Shown: positions 46,121 through 58,340 of the stretch, in pieces
Numbering within the stretch: the stretch's first letter is position 1
How the letters are laid out: each line of letters opens with the position of its first letter
NCBI RefSeq assembly: GCF_048564905.1
Contig: NC_132996.1
Location: 41,588,001 to 41,652,000, forward strand
Direction: 5' to 3'
From: Vicugna pacos
Lineage: Eukaryota > Chordata > Mammalia > Artiodactyla > Camelidae
DNA length: 64,000 bases
The notes under the pieces: generated by a model
The model's database searches: none
Seen by the model: the letters and a program-made list of their open reading frames with translations, nothing else
What the model was told of the DNA's origin: nothing
Made by a program: the position numbers and the translations under genes

Positions 46121-47454
46121 GGGGTGACTATGTGACTAGGTTCTGCCCAAGTTTAAGTGGAAGTGGCACATGGCATGCCCTTCTCCTTTTCTTCATTCTG
46201 TTCCATGTTTGTTGTCTGGAAAGTGGATATAATGGCTGGAGTACAAGTAGCCATATTGAACCCATGAGGACAAGAACTGTATTCTAGGGATGATGGAGTA
46301 GAGATCTGGAAAGAGCCAGGCTTCCTGTGGACTTTGTAGTATCACTAAATTAAATCTGGCCCATTCAACTGAAGACTTTTTTTTTCACCCGAGCGAGGCT
46401 TAAGCATCTCTTACGTAAGTTATTATTTGGGAGTTTTCCTGTTATATGAAGCCAGATAGAATCCTTACCAACACGGGTAATAAAATGAACTGGGATGACT
46501 AGAAGGAGACCCAGGGGACCACTGGGAGATGTGGGAGGCTTCAGTGTTACTTTGTGAGCAAGGAGAATTTTTGCAGCCTGTGACTCTGGAAAGTAGTCTA
46601 AAAGCATTTGAAGTGGCTATTTCTGCTTTATGTAGATGGACAGAGCCAGTTTCATGAACTGATGTGACAGGTTGTTGCCTAAAGTAACTAGAGTAGGCTA
46701 GCCCTGTTCAAAAATACCTCTCCCACTATGCCATCCCGTGGCCTGAGATTCCTCCAGCAGATATTCACTGCTTTGGGCCCACAGGCTGCTCATGGATGCT
46801 GCATGTCAGTGAGGGGTGCTCCATATTGCCTAGGTCACCGTGAGCATAAAAGATGCCTTCCTCCTCTCTTTCCTGCACTGTGATGGTGACAGTGTTGCAC
46901 TCATGGGACTTCTACTAGGAATAAAGGATCATTTTCAGGCCTGGAAAAGAAGGCTGGATGAGCACTTTGTGGGCAGCCCAGGGCCACTGGACAACAGAAA
47001 GAGCCTTTATGGAGGAAAGTTTGAGAGGTGATCAAGGGGTTCATCTCTTCCCTACATTTTGGTTTCCATGGTGAGGGATATTCCTTAAGCACTCCTGGCC
47101 CTCTCCTGCACTCTCTACTCTCTCTGTTTTTATAGAGGACGCAGACTGCCATCGGTCCTCCTTTCTCAGTGAGTTCTCTTTCACTCTCTCTCTTCACCCA
47201 GCGCGAGTGGGAGCAGATGGCTGTGCCGAGGTCCAGCCTGGAGGGAGGGTAGATGGCCAATCCATTTTGGCTTTCATATTAGGCTGGGAGCTCCCAACAC
47301 TGTCTCTGTATTCCTAAAGGTGAGGTTTGGCCTCCTGCTAACTCTTTTATTTCTCAGTTGGTCAGAACTCATGCAGGAAATAGGGTTGCTATGTGTTAGT
47401 CTCCCATAAGACCTCAGCAAGGAGGCAGAACCCATAGGCTGTCTCGCAAGAAAA

Positions 47455-47665
47455 GCGGTATAGCTCAACAGTTACATGCATAGATTCTGCAGTCCTGCTG
47501 CCTGGGTTTGAAGCTTGGCTCAGGCACTCACTTGGCAAATGGCTCAGCTTTCATATCTGTAAAATAGGTACAATAACCCCACCTGCCTAAATGAGTTGCT
47601 TTGAGGAATGAATTCGTGGAAAGCACTTAGCACAATAACCACGTCTAGTTACGCTTCCTAAGTGG
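47455..47665 (+). repeat. MIR
   Basis: Nearly full forward MIR: 'ctcaacagttacatgcatag', 'ctgcctgggtttgaagcttg', 'catatctgtaaaataggtac', 'cgtggaaagcacttagcaca'. Confidence 0.7.
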
Positions 47666-48297
47666 AGCCGTGATCGTCCTGGTTGGGGCTGGGCAAGGCC
47701 GGCTTCTACAGCCTGTTGGAGGATAGGGTCTCTGCTTCCCCCTGGCCTATAGGAATGGACAACTTGTGCCTACCTCACACTTAACAAAGCCTGGATGCGT
47801 GCACACCTTGATTCTTATTATCAGAAACACAAAACGCATCCAAGATTATTGATCTTACGGATTAGGAGCGTTTCATCCTAAGAATTATGAGATGCCTTTA
47901 TCTACATGTCTATATATAGGTTTTTCTAGCTGTTTTCCTACAGATTTACACGTAGCTTTGTTCTAAAAAGGACTTGAAGTTACAAGTCAGAAGGACGATA
48001 GTTAACGGAGCAAAATATGGGTCCCTCTAATCTGGACATCACTGAAATTGATTGTAGTAATTGGAGTAGAGAATTCATTTTTCACAAAGAATTCTTCTAT
48101 TCATATAAATACAGAGGCACGTGCATGAATGTATGCCTTCAGCCCCTCTTTATGATTGCACGTGCATTTCAGGAAATGAAAATGCCCACCCAGGTCCAGG
48201 CTTGCACGGTTCCAGAGAGTATGGGGGTTGACGGGTTTGTGAAGGCAACTTGGGAGTTTTTACACTTTCCTGGGCTCTGCCAGCCAGTTGGCACTTG

Positions 48298-48739
48298 TGT
48301 TAGTTTCCTAGGACAGCTAGCAAAGCACTGTAAACCAGAAGGCTTGAAACAAGAGACATTTAGTCTCTCACAGCTCTGGACTTTAGGAGTCTGAAATCAA
48401 GGTCTTGGCAGGGCCATGCTCTCGCCAAAGCCTCTGGGAGGATCCTTCCCTGCCTCTTCCAGCTTCTGGTGACCCCAGGCATCCCCTGGCTTGCAGCTAC
48501 AGCTCTTTAGTGTCTGCCTTCCTTGTCACACACTTACATCTGTTATGTCTCTGTCTTCACATGGTGTTTTCCCCTTCTTATAGGGACACCAGTCACGTTG
48601 AATTTGGGTCCACTAATGACCTCATCTTAACTTGATTACATCTGCAAAAACTCAGTTTCCAAATGAAGTCACATTCATAGATACTGGGAGTAAGAACTTC
48701 AACATTTCTTTTTAGGGGGACACAATCCAATCCATAACA
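48298..48739 (-). mobile_element. MaLR/MLT1-class solo LTR fossil
   Basis: 442-base LTR relic, minus strand, with TG...CA ends. Landmarks: 'tgttagtttcctaggacagc', 'tcacagctctggactttagg', 'cttataggg acaccagtcac', 'cttaacttgattacatctgc', 'ggacacaatccaatccataa'. Family ERVL-MaLR (MLT1 group). Complete end to end and without coding capacity; of eutherian-wide age. Confidence 0.75.
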
Positions 48740-49034
48740 GCATTATCCTCTATATTGTTCAGTTTTACAAGGAAATGTGTTGTGAATCCATACATATGAA
48801 GGCAGTTGGAAGGCTGTTTGGACAAAGGAGAGTGACTTAGGGAGGAGGGCTGGAGGGCAGTAAATAAGAAGGAGAGTTTCTCATCCTTGGATACTAAAAA
48901 GGAGTCCTCCTCGACCTTCCTCGCTGGGGTCCAGAGAGTCAGCAGTGGAGCAGCTCTGGGGGCTGGTGGGACGCGGCAGTCTGACTGTTGCCTTGGTGAT
49001 GGTCAATGAGAAGTGTCCATTCTTCATGCTGCTT

Positions 49035-51230
49035 CCTGGGAGAACACTCATTGATTCATTCAACAAACATGTATTGAGCTCCTAAAATGTGCCAGGCACT
49101 GTTCTAGGTGGAGAGAGACAGTAGTGAAGAAGAAAGACAAAAATTCTACTCTTGTGGGGTTTGCATTCTATGGGGGGGGGGAAGAGAGCATAAATGTCAA
49201 TACATAAATCAATATTTCAGACAGTAATAAGCCCTATAAAAAAATCAAGCAGGGTTAGGAGACAGTGATGGGGCTGAAGTGAGAAACTTCTTTAGGCTAG
49301 GTCTCCCCGAGGAGCTGACACTTAAGCAGCAATGTAAGTCGTGAACCACGGAAAGATTTAGGGGAAGACTGTTCCAGGCAGAGGGAGGACCCAGTGCAAA
49401 GACCATGAGGAGGGTGTGAACTCGGAATGTTTGAGGAAAAGCAAGAGTCTGGAGTGAGCCAGGGGGGTGGTGGGGAGAGGGACAGAGCTGGGAAGGTGGG
49501 CAGAGGCCTTGTAAGATGTCTGGATTTCTTCAAAATACGATAGAAAAGTGCAGGGGGGGTGTGTTTTGAGCAAGGGAATGTGATCTGATACTTTTAAAAA
49601 GCAGATTACACCTGCTGAGGGATGACTGAATTGTAAGGGGCAAGAGTGGAGGCAGAGGGAACAATTGGGAGTCTAGGGCAGTAGCCTGCGGCAGGAACAA
49701 TGAGGGACTGGAGGAAGGTGGGAGTAGTGAAGGGTAGTGAGAAATGGTTGATTTGAGATTTTTCTTTAAGGTCTACTGAGAGGGCTTGATGCTTGGACGT
49801 GGGGGGCCTGGATAAAGCAAGTCATAGATGACCCCAGGCTACTTGGTTGGAACACCTGATGAAGGCTGGTGCTACCCCTTTAAAAGGCGGCAGATTTTTT
49901 AAATGAGCATTAAAGAGGCTTTTTAAGAAACAGTTTTATTGAGATGTAATTCACACATAATACAATTCACCAATTTAAAGTGTACAATTCAATGGCTTTT
50001 AGTCTCTTGTGAATATCTGTGAGATTTTGCATCTATCACTACAATCAATTTTAGGACATTTTCATTAACCCCAAAGAAACCCTGCTAAACCTTTCTTCCC
50101 CTTCCCCCAGCCTTAGGCAACCACGATCTACTTTCTGTCTCTATAAATTTGCCTATTCTGGAATTTCATATAAATGGAATCATATGACATGCGGTTCTTT
50201 GTGTCTGGTTTCTCTCACTTAGCATAAAGTTTTCAAGGTTCATCCATGTTGTAGCCTGTATCAGTCCTTCAGGTCTCTTTATTGCTGAATAATATTCCAT
50301 TATAGAAATATACCACATTCGACTTATCCATTCATCAGCTGATGGGCATCTGGGCTGTTTCTATTTTGGGGCTATTATGAATAATGCTGCTATGAACATC
50401 TGTGTACAACTTAGCGTGTAGACATATGTTTTCAGTTCTCGTGTCAGTACCTAGGAGGAGAATTGCTGGGTCGTATGGTAACTTTATGTTTAACTGTTTG
50501 AAGAACCATTTTACATTCCCACCAGCAGTATATGGAAGTTCTAACTCCTCCACTTCCTTGTCAACATTTATTATCTGTCTTTTTGATTTTTGCCATCCCA
50601 GTGGCTGTGATGTGATATTTCATTGTGGTTTTGATCTGTGTTTCCCAGATGGCTAATGGTGCTGAGCATCTTTTCATGTATTTATTGGCTGCTTGAATAT
50701 CTTCTTTGGAGAAATGTCTATTCAGATCCTTTGCCCATTTTAAAATCGGGTTGTTTGTCTTTTACTACTGAGTTGTAATAATTTAATAATATAATGAATA
50801 CAAGTTTCAATCACTTATATGACTTGCAAATTCGTTTCCTGTACTGTGGGTTGTCTATTCATTTCCCATGATGGCCTTTGAGGCACTAATGTTTTTAATT
50901 TTGATGATGTGGCCATATTACTTTTAAGACACCTAATAGGTAGTTGGGTCTGTAAGCCTAGGGTTCAAAGGAAAGACAGGAGGGACTGGAGATACACATT
51001 TGAGAATCATTCATGTATAGATAGTAGTTAAAACCCTGAGGCTGGATGAGAACACATAGGAGTAAGTGTGGCTGGAAGAAAAGAGGCTAGGGACTGAGCC
51101 CTGAGGCTCTCCAATAGTCAGGTGTCAGGAAGAAGAGGCAGAGGGATGATCAAAGGAAGCTCCTGGTTCGTGGAGAGACCATGGAGGGAGGCCATGCAGA
51201 AGGGCAGGGTGGACATGGGATATGGTATTG
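49035..51230 (+). repeat. Ancient interspersed repeat interrupted by an L1
   Basis: Starts 'ttcattcaacaaacatgtat', 'gtgccaggcactgttctagg', then 'gactgttccaggcagaggga', 'atgtgatctgatacttttaa', and after the L1 gap 'tgagaatcattcatgtatag' and 'actgagccctgaggctctcc'. This order matches a well-known eutherian-wide repeat whose name I could not fix. The body spans 49035-49924 and about 50935-51230, with the L1 in between. Confidence 0.55.
49925..50934 (-). mobile_element. Old L1 nested in an ancient repeat
   Basis: Minus-strand, 5'-truncated L1 of about 1 kb. On the minus strand it encodes a decayed ORF2 C-terminus (WFFKQLNIKLPYDPAILLLG near 50335-50553) and then a 3' UTR ending about 49925 ('tattgagatgtaattcacac' on the plus strand). 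More diverged than the L1 at 31 kb, so of older, L1M or early eutherian type. Confidence 0.75.
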
Positions 51231-53231
51231 GGTAAACCAAGTCTCATCACTGCTTTCACTGAACACAGGTCCTACTGTAGTATCTCAACATCACAGCCAC
51301 GTGGTCCCATCATTGCCATTATAGAAATTTGCCAGACCTATTCTCTAAAGGTTCCCTTAGCCTAACAGGTCTATACTCCAAACTCCCGCTCAAGAAATGC
51401 ACTTACAGAATATTGAAGTCCACAGTTATCTAGGAAGATTTATGGTCTTGTTGAGATTAACACTTGTTACTGCTAATGGACGTGATGCTGCAAAGCTTTG
51501 ACAGAACAGTGCCTTGCTTTATTTTTTAATGGAACACTTTAAAAGCTCCATCCCACAGGACCAACTAATTACACAGAGGCTTTAAGAGAGTTCTAAAGGT
51601 CTGACTCAGACCACCTTTTCCCTTTGTTGGGGTCACCGTGACTTCTAGGATTTCTGAGATCGATAAAAGGGCTTTTGAAACAACAGTTCAGATTACCAAG
51701 GGCTGATCCTGCTGCGGTGTATTGAGAATCTGCAGAGGAGAGACGGGGCATGGCTGTCACAACACAACACGATGTCGGGGATTCCTCATTTACAAGGCTC
51801 AGCTAAACTTGGGGAATCCTTATTTTCCGCAAGAAGTGGGATTTTAATGTTAGTTTTAAATGTAACATGCTCCAGGTGGATGCAAAAAGTCCTGCCTCTG
51901 TAATGAAAACCCAGAGTCAAGGCAGGCAGATCCCCTCTGGGCTCCAGTTGAATCCCAGAAGGGATGGAGAATCGGTTCAGCCTTAGACATCAGTTTTTCT
52001 CTTAATCTTTCAGCTCAGCTTCTGGAGTGACAATAGATTTGTTGGCCTCCCGTCATCTACCTCAGCTGTTAGGAGTTGGAATTTATCTGCTTGTTCACTT
52101 TCTTTTTCACCTGCTAAGGGACCACAGTATAAAGGGCCAAGTGGGACAGTGGCTTGCGTACAGAAATATCCAGAAAAATAGGGCACGGATCTGAAGAACA
52201 TGGAGATAAAAGCTCCTCTCTTAATAAATTATGCTGCTGGTTGGGCGACCTTCAGTGGGATCTCTTGGGGTCATACTTATGCAGGGGTTAGGAATATGTG
52301 AAGTGAGGGGATACAAGGGTGAGAAAGGCAGATCCGTATTAGTGAAGAGGATTCTGGAATTTTGGTATTATTTCCTGGGAAATGAGGAAGGGCTGTGTGC
52401 AGAGAAGTTTCCTTTCCCTTCTCTGGGTTCACCATTGCCAGTATCAGAAGGGTGGGGTGGACTCAGAGGGGACCAGAGTGAGCAACTTGGGAAGCCTTAA
52501 ATCATGTGGGGCTCACTCAGTATAAATCAGAGGTTCTGTCACTTCTGTTTTCACGACTCTGCATGCTAGTTATAAATAATATTCCTGGATGGGAAATGCG
52601 ACAAACCTGGGAGATGTTTCTAGGGAAGGCGGTTCCAGAAGGGGGTCACATAGCAGAAGGAGGACTTGTCTTCGTGCCCACACTTCTAAAACAAAGCCCA
52701 GATTTTTCTTTCCCGGGAATGGTGTTGGGGAGGGACCCAGAGGAACTGCGGGAGAGGCTAAAGCGTGACTATGAAAGGAGAAAAGGGCTTTTGGGAAAAA
52801 AAAACCATCTAGAAAGTCACTCAAGAAAAAAAAAAGGTTTAGGAATTTCCCCTAAGTGGCAGCATTTGCCCTGTAGAATCGGAAGGTCTGCAGATAGACT
52901 CCCCAATCCCCCACCGTGGCTCGCTCAGGCTCGGGATCTTTTTTCTGGACCCCCCCGCCTCAGTGCCCTCTCCCTGAACCCCCAATGCGTGTACCCAATT
53001 AAGAGGGACCCCCCCCCGGAGACACGAAACAAGTACAGGTGATGAGCCGGGACTCAGCCATTATTCCCCTCAGGTCCTTGCTCGCCCCTCCCAACCCAGT
53101 TGCCCGAGCAAATCCCGAGTAATTGTTTTCCGGGGAGGGGCTGGGCGCGCTCGGTGGCGCCGCCTGGGTCAGGGTTTCCCCGGGAAAAAAATCCCCCCGC
53201 GACGGCTCCGCGGTTCTTGGTCCCGACCAAG

Positions 53232-53324
53232 ATGAAGTGTGGCAACTTCGGCAGCCCCCACCGCGGCCCCGAGGCAGAGACGGCGGCAGTGGCGAGGCCG
53301 GTTCGCCTGGGCTGGAGCGCGTGA
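53232..53324 (+). other. Possible upstream open frame in the NELL1 leader
   Basis: An ATG in a good context (ACCAAGATGA) opens a 30-codon frame ending TGA at 53322-53324, about 460 bases before the NELL1 start. It matters only if transcription starts upstream of 53232, which cannot be told here. Confidence 0.2.
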
Positions 53325-53780
53325 AGCCGAAGGGGTGCCTTGCACCTCCTGCTCCTCCCTTTTGGCAGCGGGTCCCGGGACTCCAGCTCCGGGGCTCCCG
53401 GTGGTAGCAGCTGCCGAGCCTGCCGCCCGGGTCCTAGCGGCTCCGCGGGCGGAGGAGAAGCCACCCCGGCGCGGAGCGAAACGTGCCGGAGTGGCGGAGC
53501 CCTGCGTTCCCGCCCCAGCTCCGAGGCGAGCGCAGCCGCAGCGGGCGCCGGGGTCCGAGTCGGGCGCCACCGCCTGCGGTGGGGGGCGGGCTGGGGGCGG
53601 GGCGGCCGGGGCCGCCTTCCCGGTGCGATCCCCGAGCGCAGCACCCGGCGTCGCCGAGCCACCTCCCCCGCCGCCTGCTAGCAAGTTTGGCGGCTCCGAG
53701 CCCGGCGCGCCTCGGAATCGAGGCGCATTTGTTTCCTCCTGGCTTCCGCGCGCCCGCCTTGGCGGGGACCCTCGGGAGCG

Positions 53781-53835
53781 ATGCTGAGGGATGTGATTTT
53801 AGTTGTGTGCTTCTGCGTGTGCACCGCCAGGACAG
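53781..53835 (+). CDS. NELL1: NELL1 exon 1: start codon and signal peptide
   Basis: First coding exon, 18 codons plus one base, ending at donor GTAAGT-like GTAAG (53836). It encodes MLRDVILVVCFCVCTART, a short basic start followed by a hydrophobic core: the secretion signal of NELL1, a secreted EGF-like and von Willebrand C domain glycoprotein that promotes bone formation and binds Robo3. Human begins MPMDLILVVWFCVCTART as I remember it, so the core is kept while residues 2, 3, 5 and 10 differ. The start was chosen by that match; the G at -3 is favourable and the C at +4 is not. NELL2 has a quite different signal peptide, which rules it out. Confidence 0.93.
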
Positions 53836-55684
53836 GTAAGTACGGCTGGGGCTGTCGGAGGGATCCGGGGAAGGAGGGTTGGAGACCCGCCGCTGTGCCC
53901 AGCGCCCACCTAGGCATGGGAAGACGTGGAGCCGAGCTCCGTGCTGGTCCGCGGAAGGGCGTGGATGGGTCTCTTGGACCTCTTTGCCCCGCTCCAGGTG
54001 AAAGGGTGAAAAGTGAGACTCGCAGGCTGGGGAGGCCCCCGAGGAGTGTCCCCTTCCCAGAGGACACGGCCTGGCGGACGCAGGAGTGAGGGGCGCGGCC
54101 GGTCCGGCGCACCCTCCTGCTAGCAACCGGCTTCCGGGTCGAAACCCACAGCAGGGCGGGCCCGCGAGCCCCACACCCGTGAACTTGACAGATGCCTTGG
54201 AAACCACTTTCCCTACGGCCGGCCGGGCAGGGAAGGGGCAGCGGCAGGAGTCGCATCCGCAGAGAGAGCAATTCCGGCCGGCGGCAGATGCCCGGGCCGG
54301 AGAGGGCGCGGCGCAGGGTGAGGTGCTGCGGACCAACCTGGGATTCCGCGATCTCTTCTTGTCCCCTCTTGACTCTCCTCAGGGGAACTCCAGGAGTATT
54401 CTTTCTTGGCCCTCCACCCCCCCACCCCCAGGGCAGGACAAACAATTATTAGAGGCAGTTGGAAGTGTGGGGACAATCCCGGGGAGATGTTCTCAAGGTC
54501 CAAACCAGTTTTCTCTCGCTATAATTGCATGTTGGGTTGTGGAGGGGAGGCAAGGATAATTGGCGTAATATTCTGAAGTCCCCGCTTCGTCCTGCCTCCA
54601 GAGACGCAGTTGTGAGGACTCTAAGTGCACTTCTTTCAGCTACTACTCGCCCCCAGCCCACTTTTCACCCGGGGCTTGGAGACCCGCTCTCAGCCGCTTT
54701 CTCCTGGGGACTAGTAGTAGATTTGGAAGGTGTGGGTGCGGTGGGGTGGGGTGGAGCAGGAAATTGACAAAAACAGGACTCTCCGATGCGGGGGTGGAGG
54801 GTAGGGGTCGCGAGTTTTTATTCCTAAGCTAGCGGTCGTCGGTACGCGCGGCCGACTTGGCACCCTAGAATCGGTGTGTAGTCATACCCTCTGCTTTTTA
54901 TCGTTTTCTCTTTTACCACTCTCATTTCCCTTCTCTAGAGGCATAACCTCCTTCCCATGCTAGGCTGCAGGTTTATCCGTAGAGGGCTGGGGAGGGGTGC
55001 CCGGCCTTGGTTGGCTCAAAAGTTCCCTCCGTTTGCGCCCTAGGCGCCACTCTTCGGCAGTTAGCCCGGCTGAGAACACAAGAGTTGGGCGTCTAGGAGC
55101 TTCCTGCTAGCCCTTTCCATTTTCCCCAGGACTAAGCAGGCAGCAGCTTTCCCTTTGCTTAATGAAAGCACCTCGGGTGTCGACTTCTTCAGGGACAAAA
55201 GGAATCCCCATCCCCTTCTTATCTCCATCCGAGACCCCCAGGCTACCAAGACTCAGCCTAGCCTAGAATAGATGCTTCCTGAGTTTAGACCCATCGTGGT
55301 GGGTTAGTCTTTTAAAACCAAGAGCACAGTAGAAGAAACGCGCCCCTCGGAATATCAGGACAGGTGAGGCTAGTGCAGAGCATGGGCTACCAGCTGTGCT
55401 CCAAGAACCTGGTGTTGGTGGGAGTCTTACAGAGGAACCGAAGAGAGAGAGAGAGTAGGTGGGGGAGGGGCAGCCCATGGGGCATTTCACATCCTCAAAC
55501 GCACATCACTACCAAACACGCCTACATCCTTTGTTCTCATTACTCCTTTGAAAAGGCGGCAAAAAGTGCCTCCATCCGGAGGTGAACTGTGTCTCCAGGG
55601 TGTGTTGCTTGCGAAGATCTTTAAGAACATGGTCTTTGCCCCTTACCCACATCGGACGCCTTTAAATCTTGTAAAAATTCTGTT

Positions 55685-56090
55685 GTGGGGAAGATTCACT
55701 CATGTATTCATTCATTCATTAATTCATTCAATGAATAGTTGAGTGTCTTGTTGGGTGCCAGGATTGCTTATGCAGAGGAATGGACTTGGTCCTTGACTTC
55801 TGGGAACTCACAGCTTAGCTGAGAATCTAGACAGAAACTGAAAAGCATTTTTATTGTACAGCTCGATGGGGTTGGGGGGAGGAGAGGTGGAAGTATAGGA
55901 GTTTGTATTAAGGAAACATGGAGGAGGAATAGTAGGAATGACTTCTGGGGAGGGGTGGTCGGGGAAGGCTTTAATCAGGAGGTGACAGTTGAAAGTGGTG
56001 TCTTGAAGGCTTTGCAGATGTTTTCCAGGTGGACAGAGTGGGGAAAGCATTCCAGGTGCAGGGCATGGCTTGTCCAAGGGCAGGGAACCA
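55685..56090 (+). repeat. Ancient interspersed repeat copy
   Basis: 'ttcattcattaattcattca', 'gggtgccaggattgcttatg', 'cagcttagctgagaatctag', 'ggtcggggaaggctttaatc', 'agcattccaggtgcagggca' in the same order as at 49.0 kb; same unnamed family. Confidence 0.5.
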
Positions 56091-56916
56091 TTGAAGGATT
56101 TGCCCATTGGCTGTGGCAGTTGCTTAGGGAGTTTGGGTTTTCTGTGCCACTTGGCACTCCTTGAACACCAGAGGCTACAAATTTCTTCTACAAAAATTAT
56201 CAGAAGCATCAGAGAGACAGGCGGGAATTATATCTCAATTCTTTCACTTATAATTTCTTACAGCTGGAGGTTCTGATCAGCAATTTTCTCTTTGGTTTTT
56301 GCCCAGAAACCATCATCCCCACATCACACATCCATCCTCTTAGGTTGCTAAGGTAGGCTCTTGATTAGTTTATCAGGATCCAAACAGCCGCTCAGAAAGT
56401 TTATTTGTCAAGTGGGACAGTTGTTGTCTGGGCTGTTAACAGTCCAAGATGAAATAAACATGTGGTCCACTGAGTGAGCTGCTCAGATATCACTGCCGTT
56501 TAATGGAAATGAATAGATGGTATCAGGCACATTTTAATTAAAGCAGCGCTGCAGTGCAGTAGCAGTTACATATGAAAAGATCTAATGATAGGTGTCACAG
56601 GAAGCTGCTTAAATTACTCATTGTTCAGAGAACTTGTTTTAAAGAATAAAGCGGAGTCAAGACAGGAGGCGCTCTTCTCCAGTCATTATTTCTGGGCAAA
56701 AAATAATTCTGAGATTTCCAGGCCCATCATGAATAATGAATATTTAGAAGGCAGCAATAATAGCAGTAATAACGCATTATGTCCATGAGTTTTCTCCAGT
56801 GGCTTGAAAGTGTGAATTGTATAAAACTCAGTGACTGCTTCCCCTTGGCTTTCCAGTTTGTTTTGGTCACTGGGGCAGGGGGTGGAGGGAGCCCCTGGGG
56901 CCAAGTGAGTGCCCTT

Positions 56917-56932
56917 TGCTGCCACCTACTGG
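56917..56932 (-). promoter_or_regulatory. CTCF-core-like site, reverse
   Basis: The minus strand reads CCAGTAGGTGGCAGCA, matching the CTCF core at all strong positions. It lies in NELL1 intron 1, 3.1 kb after the start codon, pointing towards the two forward sites in SLC6A5. Confidence 0.5.
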
Positions 56933-58144
56933 ACGGAGAGATTTTCTTTTTGAAGCACCTCCCGGGCTTGTTCATTAACTATGAATTGAATAATAGAGCT
57001 GCGAACAGAGCCGCCGGCCTCCAGTGATCAGGTGAAATATTGGCTGACTGGGAATAGTCATAGAGCATATTCTTCAAGGATACTGCTTTTGGGGTATTAA
57101 GAACCTTTGTAGAAGTCTAGAGACCCAAATCCGGTCAGATGGTTGTGAAATCCTGCTGGTGAATGAGGTCTTGGGACATCTCTCCAGTGTCCTCTTCCCC
57201 TGCATGGACCAGGAGAAAAACAGCTGCTCTCATGGACATTGAGCTGGATTAGATTTGAAGTGAGTCAGATCCAGGAGGCTTTGCTTGGGAGTTTAAGCTG
57301 GGGACCCTGAAGGTGGATTGAGTGGGCTTTGGACTCAAGCATTCCCTGGGCTGGGCTGAGGAGTAGCCAGTGGCAGGAGCAGCAGCAGGTGTCCTGGGAG
57401 ATTAGGATGGAGATTCTAATCTCAGAGCCAGGCCTCAAGTGCCTCTGTGACATTGACACACTGCCTTCCAGGTTTTAAAAAAATATTTCCTCCCCAGAAG
57501 CTTATCCTGCTTAATTCCAATACCTGGCTCCAGTCATTTGTAGAGCAGTTATGGTGAAGTAGAAATCTTTAATACAGTTTCCTTGAAAAGGGCAGGAGCT
57601 CCATGCTTGGATAAGAAGCAGAAACATTAAAATAAAAGAAATTATTTTTATGGAACAAACACTCTCTTACTACATAAGTTTCAGGCAAACCCATGTAAAT
57701 GCTACCTTAGTAATTCTGATTCCTTAGGCAGTGGGCAAAGTGCTATCTTTTATACATCCTGCTATTGGCACGAGGCATTTTCATCTTGAAGGGGACCACT
57801 TAGAGAAAAGAATGCTGTATCTGGAAGCCTAATTGATTGCTCTTGTTCTGTTTTTATGGGATAGTCTCATCATAAGAACAATGCAATTATCTTAAAGCCA
57901 GAGAAGCCCCTTGACTCATGGGATGTAGGGGTGGAAGGAGGAGTCAATATAGATTTAATGTAGATTTCACAAAGCACAGCCAGAGTGACAAGCCCTTGTA
58001 GGTCATCTGGGAATCTGGAGGGGCTGGGAAAATGGGGACCACCTGTGCATTTTGTATGATTCCAGTGTAGTTGAGGACCAGGGACCTGGGATGGTCTGGA
58101 GAGCTCATCTTACAAAAGACAGATGCAGCCAACCCCATCTGGGC

Positions 58145-58340
58145 ACCAAAATATGTGCTAGGAAGCTTCATACAGTTATCACTGAAACCTCACAAGGCTG
58201 GGAGTTGGGTATTATCGTCCCCATTTTCTGGATGAGGGAAATGAGGGTTGGAGAAGCACGGTGATTTTTCCATGGGCGCAGAGTAAGTAGAGGGAAGAGG
58301 CAGGACTGACACTGGCTCATAGTTTAGTGTTGTTTCTGCA
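58145..58340 (-). repeat. MIR
   Basis: 'atatgtgctaggaagcttca', 'cctcacaaggctgggagttg', 'ccccattttctggatgaggg' and 'gggaagaggcaggactgaca' fit the reverse MIR. Confidence 0.6.

Larger units (their letters stand above)
41790..53049. other. SLC6A5-NELL1 intergenic region
   Basis: About 11 kb without a recognisable gene. It is occupied largely by old interspersed repeats: L1 pieces, MIR, LTR fossils and an ancient family of about 2 kb interrupted by an L1. The stretches 42.0-42.7, 43.0-43.8, 46.5-47.4, 47.7-48.3 and 51.3-53.0 kb show nothing I can name. The 178-codon open frame at 52506-53042 is rich in basic residues and has no recognisable domain. Confidence 0.7.
53050..54340 (+). promoter_or_regulatory. 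NELL1: CpG island and promoter region of NELL1
   Basis: About 1.3 kb of very GC- and CpG-rich DNA in a window otherwise depleted of CpG. It surrounds the NELL1 start codon at 53781. GC boxes of the GGGCGG type cluster around 53581-53612, about 180 bases before the ATG. No TATA box stands near, so a dispersed CpG-island promoter is expected; the transcription start cannot be set from the sequence. Antisense open frames of 200-300 codons here (53054-54445) are a by-product of few stop codons in GC-rich DNA. Confidence 0.85.

Noticed and set aside
52506-53042. 178-codon forward open frame upstream of NELL1
   Set aside because: No domain, no codon bias I can see, and no splice context. It could be tested for conservation, but nothing in the sequence supports a gene.
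53239-53787. Forward open frame of 182 codons just before NELL1 exon 1
   Set aside because: Same GC-rich cause; low-complexity Ala/Pro/Arg composition; out of step with the NELL1 frame and without a known relative.
53054-54445. Antisense open frames of 171-300 codons over the NELL1 promoter
   Set aside because: They lie in a CpG island where stop codons are rare, overlap one another in different frames, are dominated by Arg, Pro, Ala and Gly, and show no domain.
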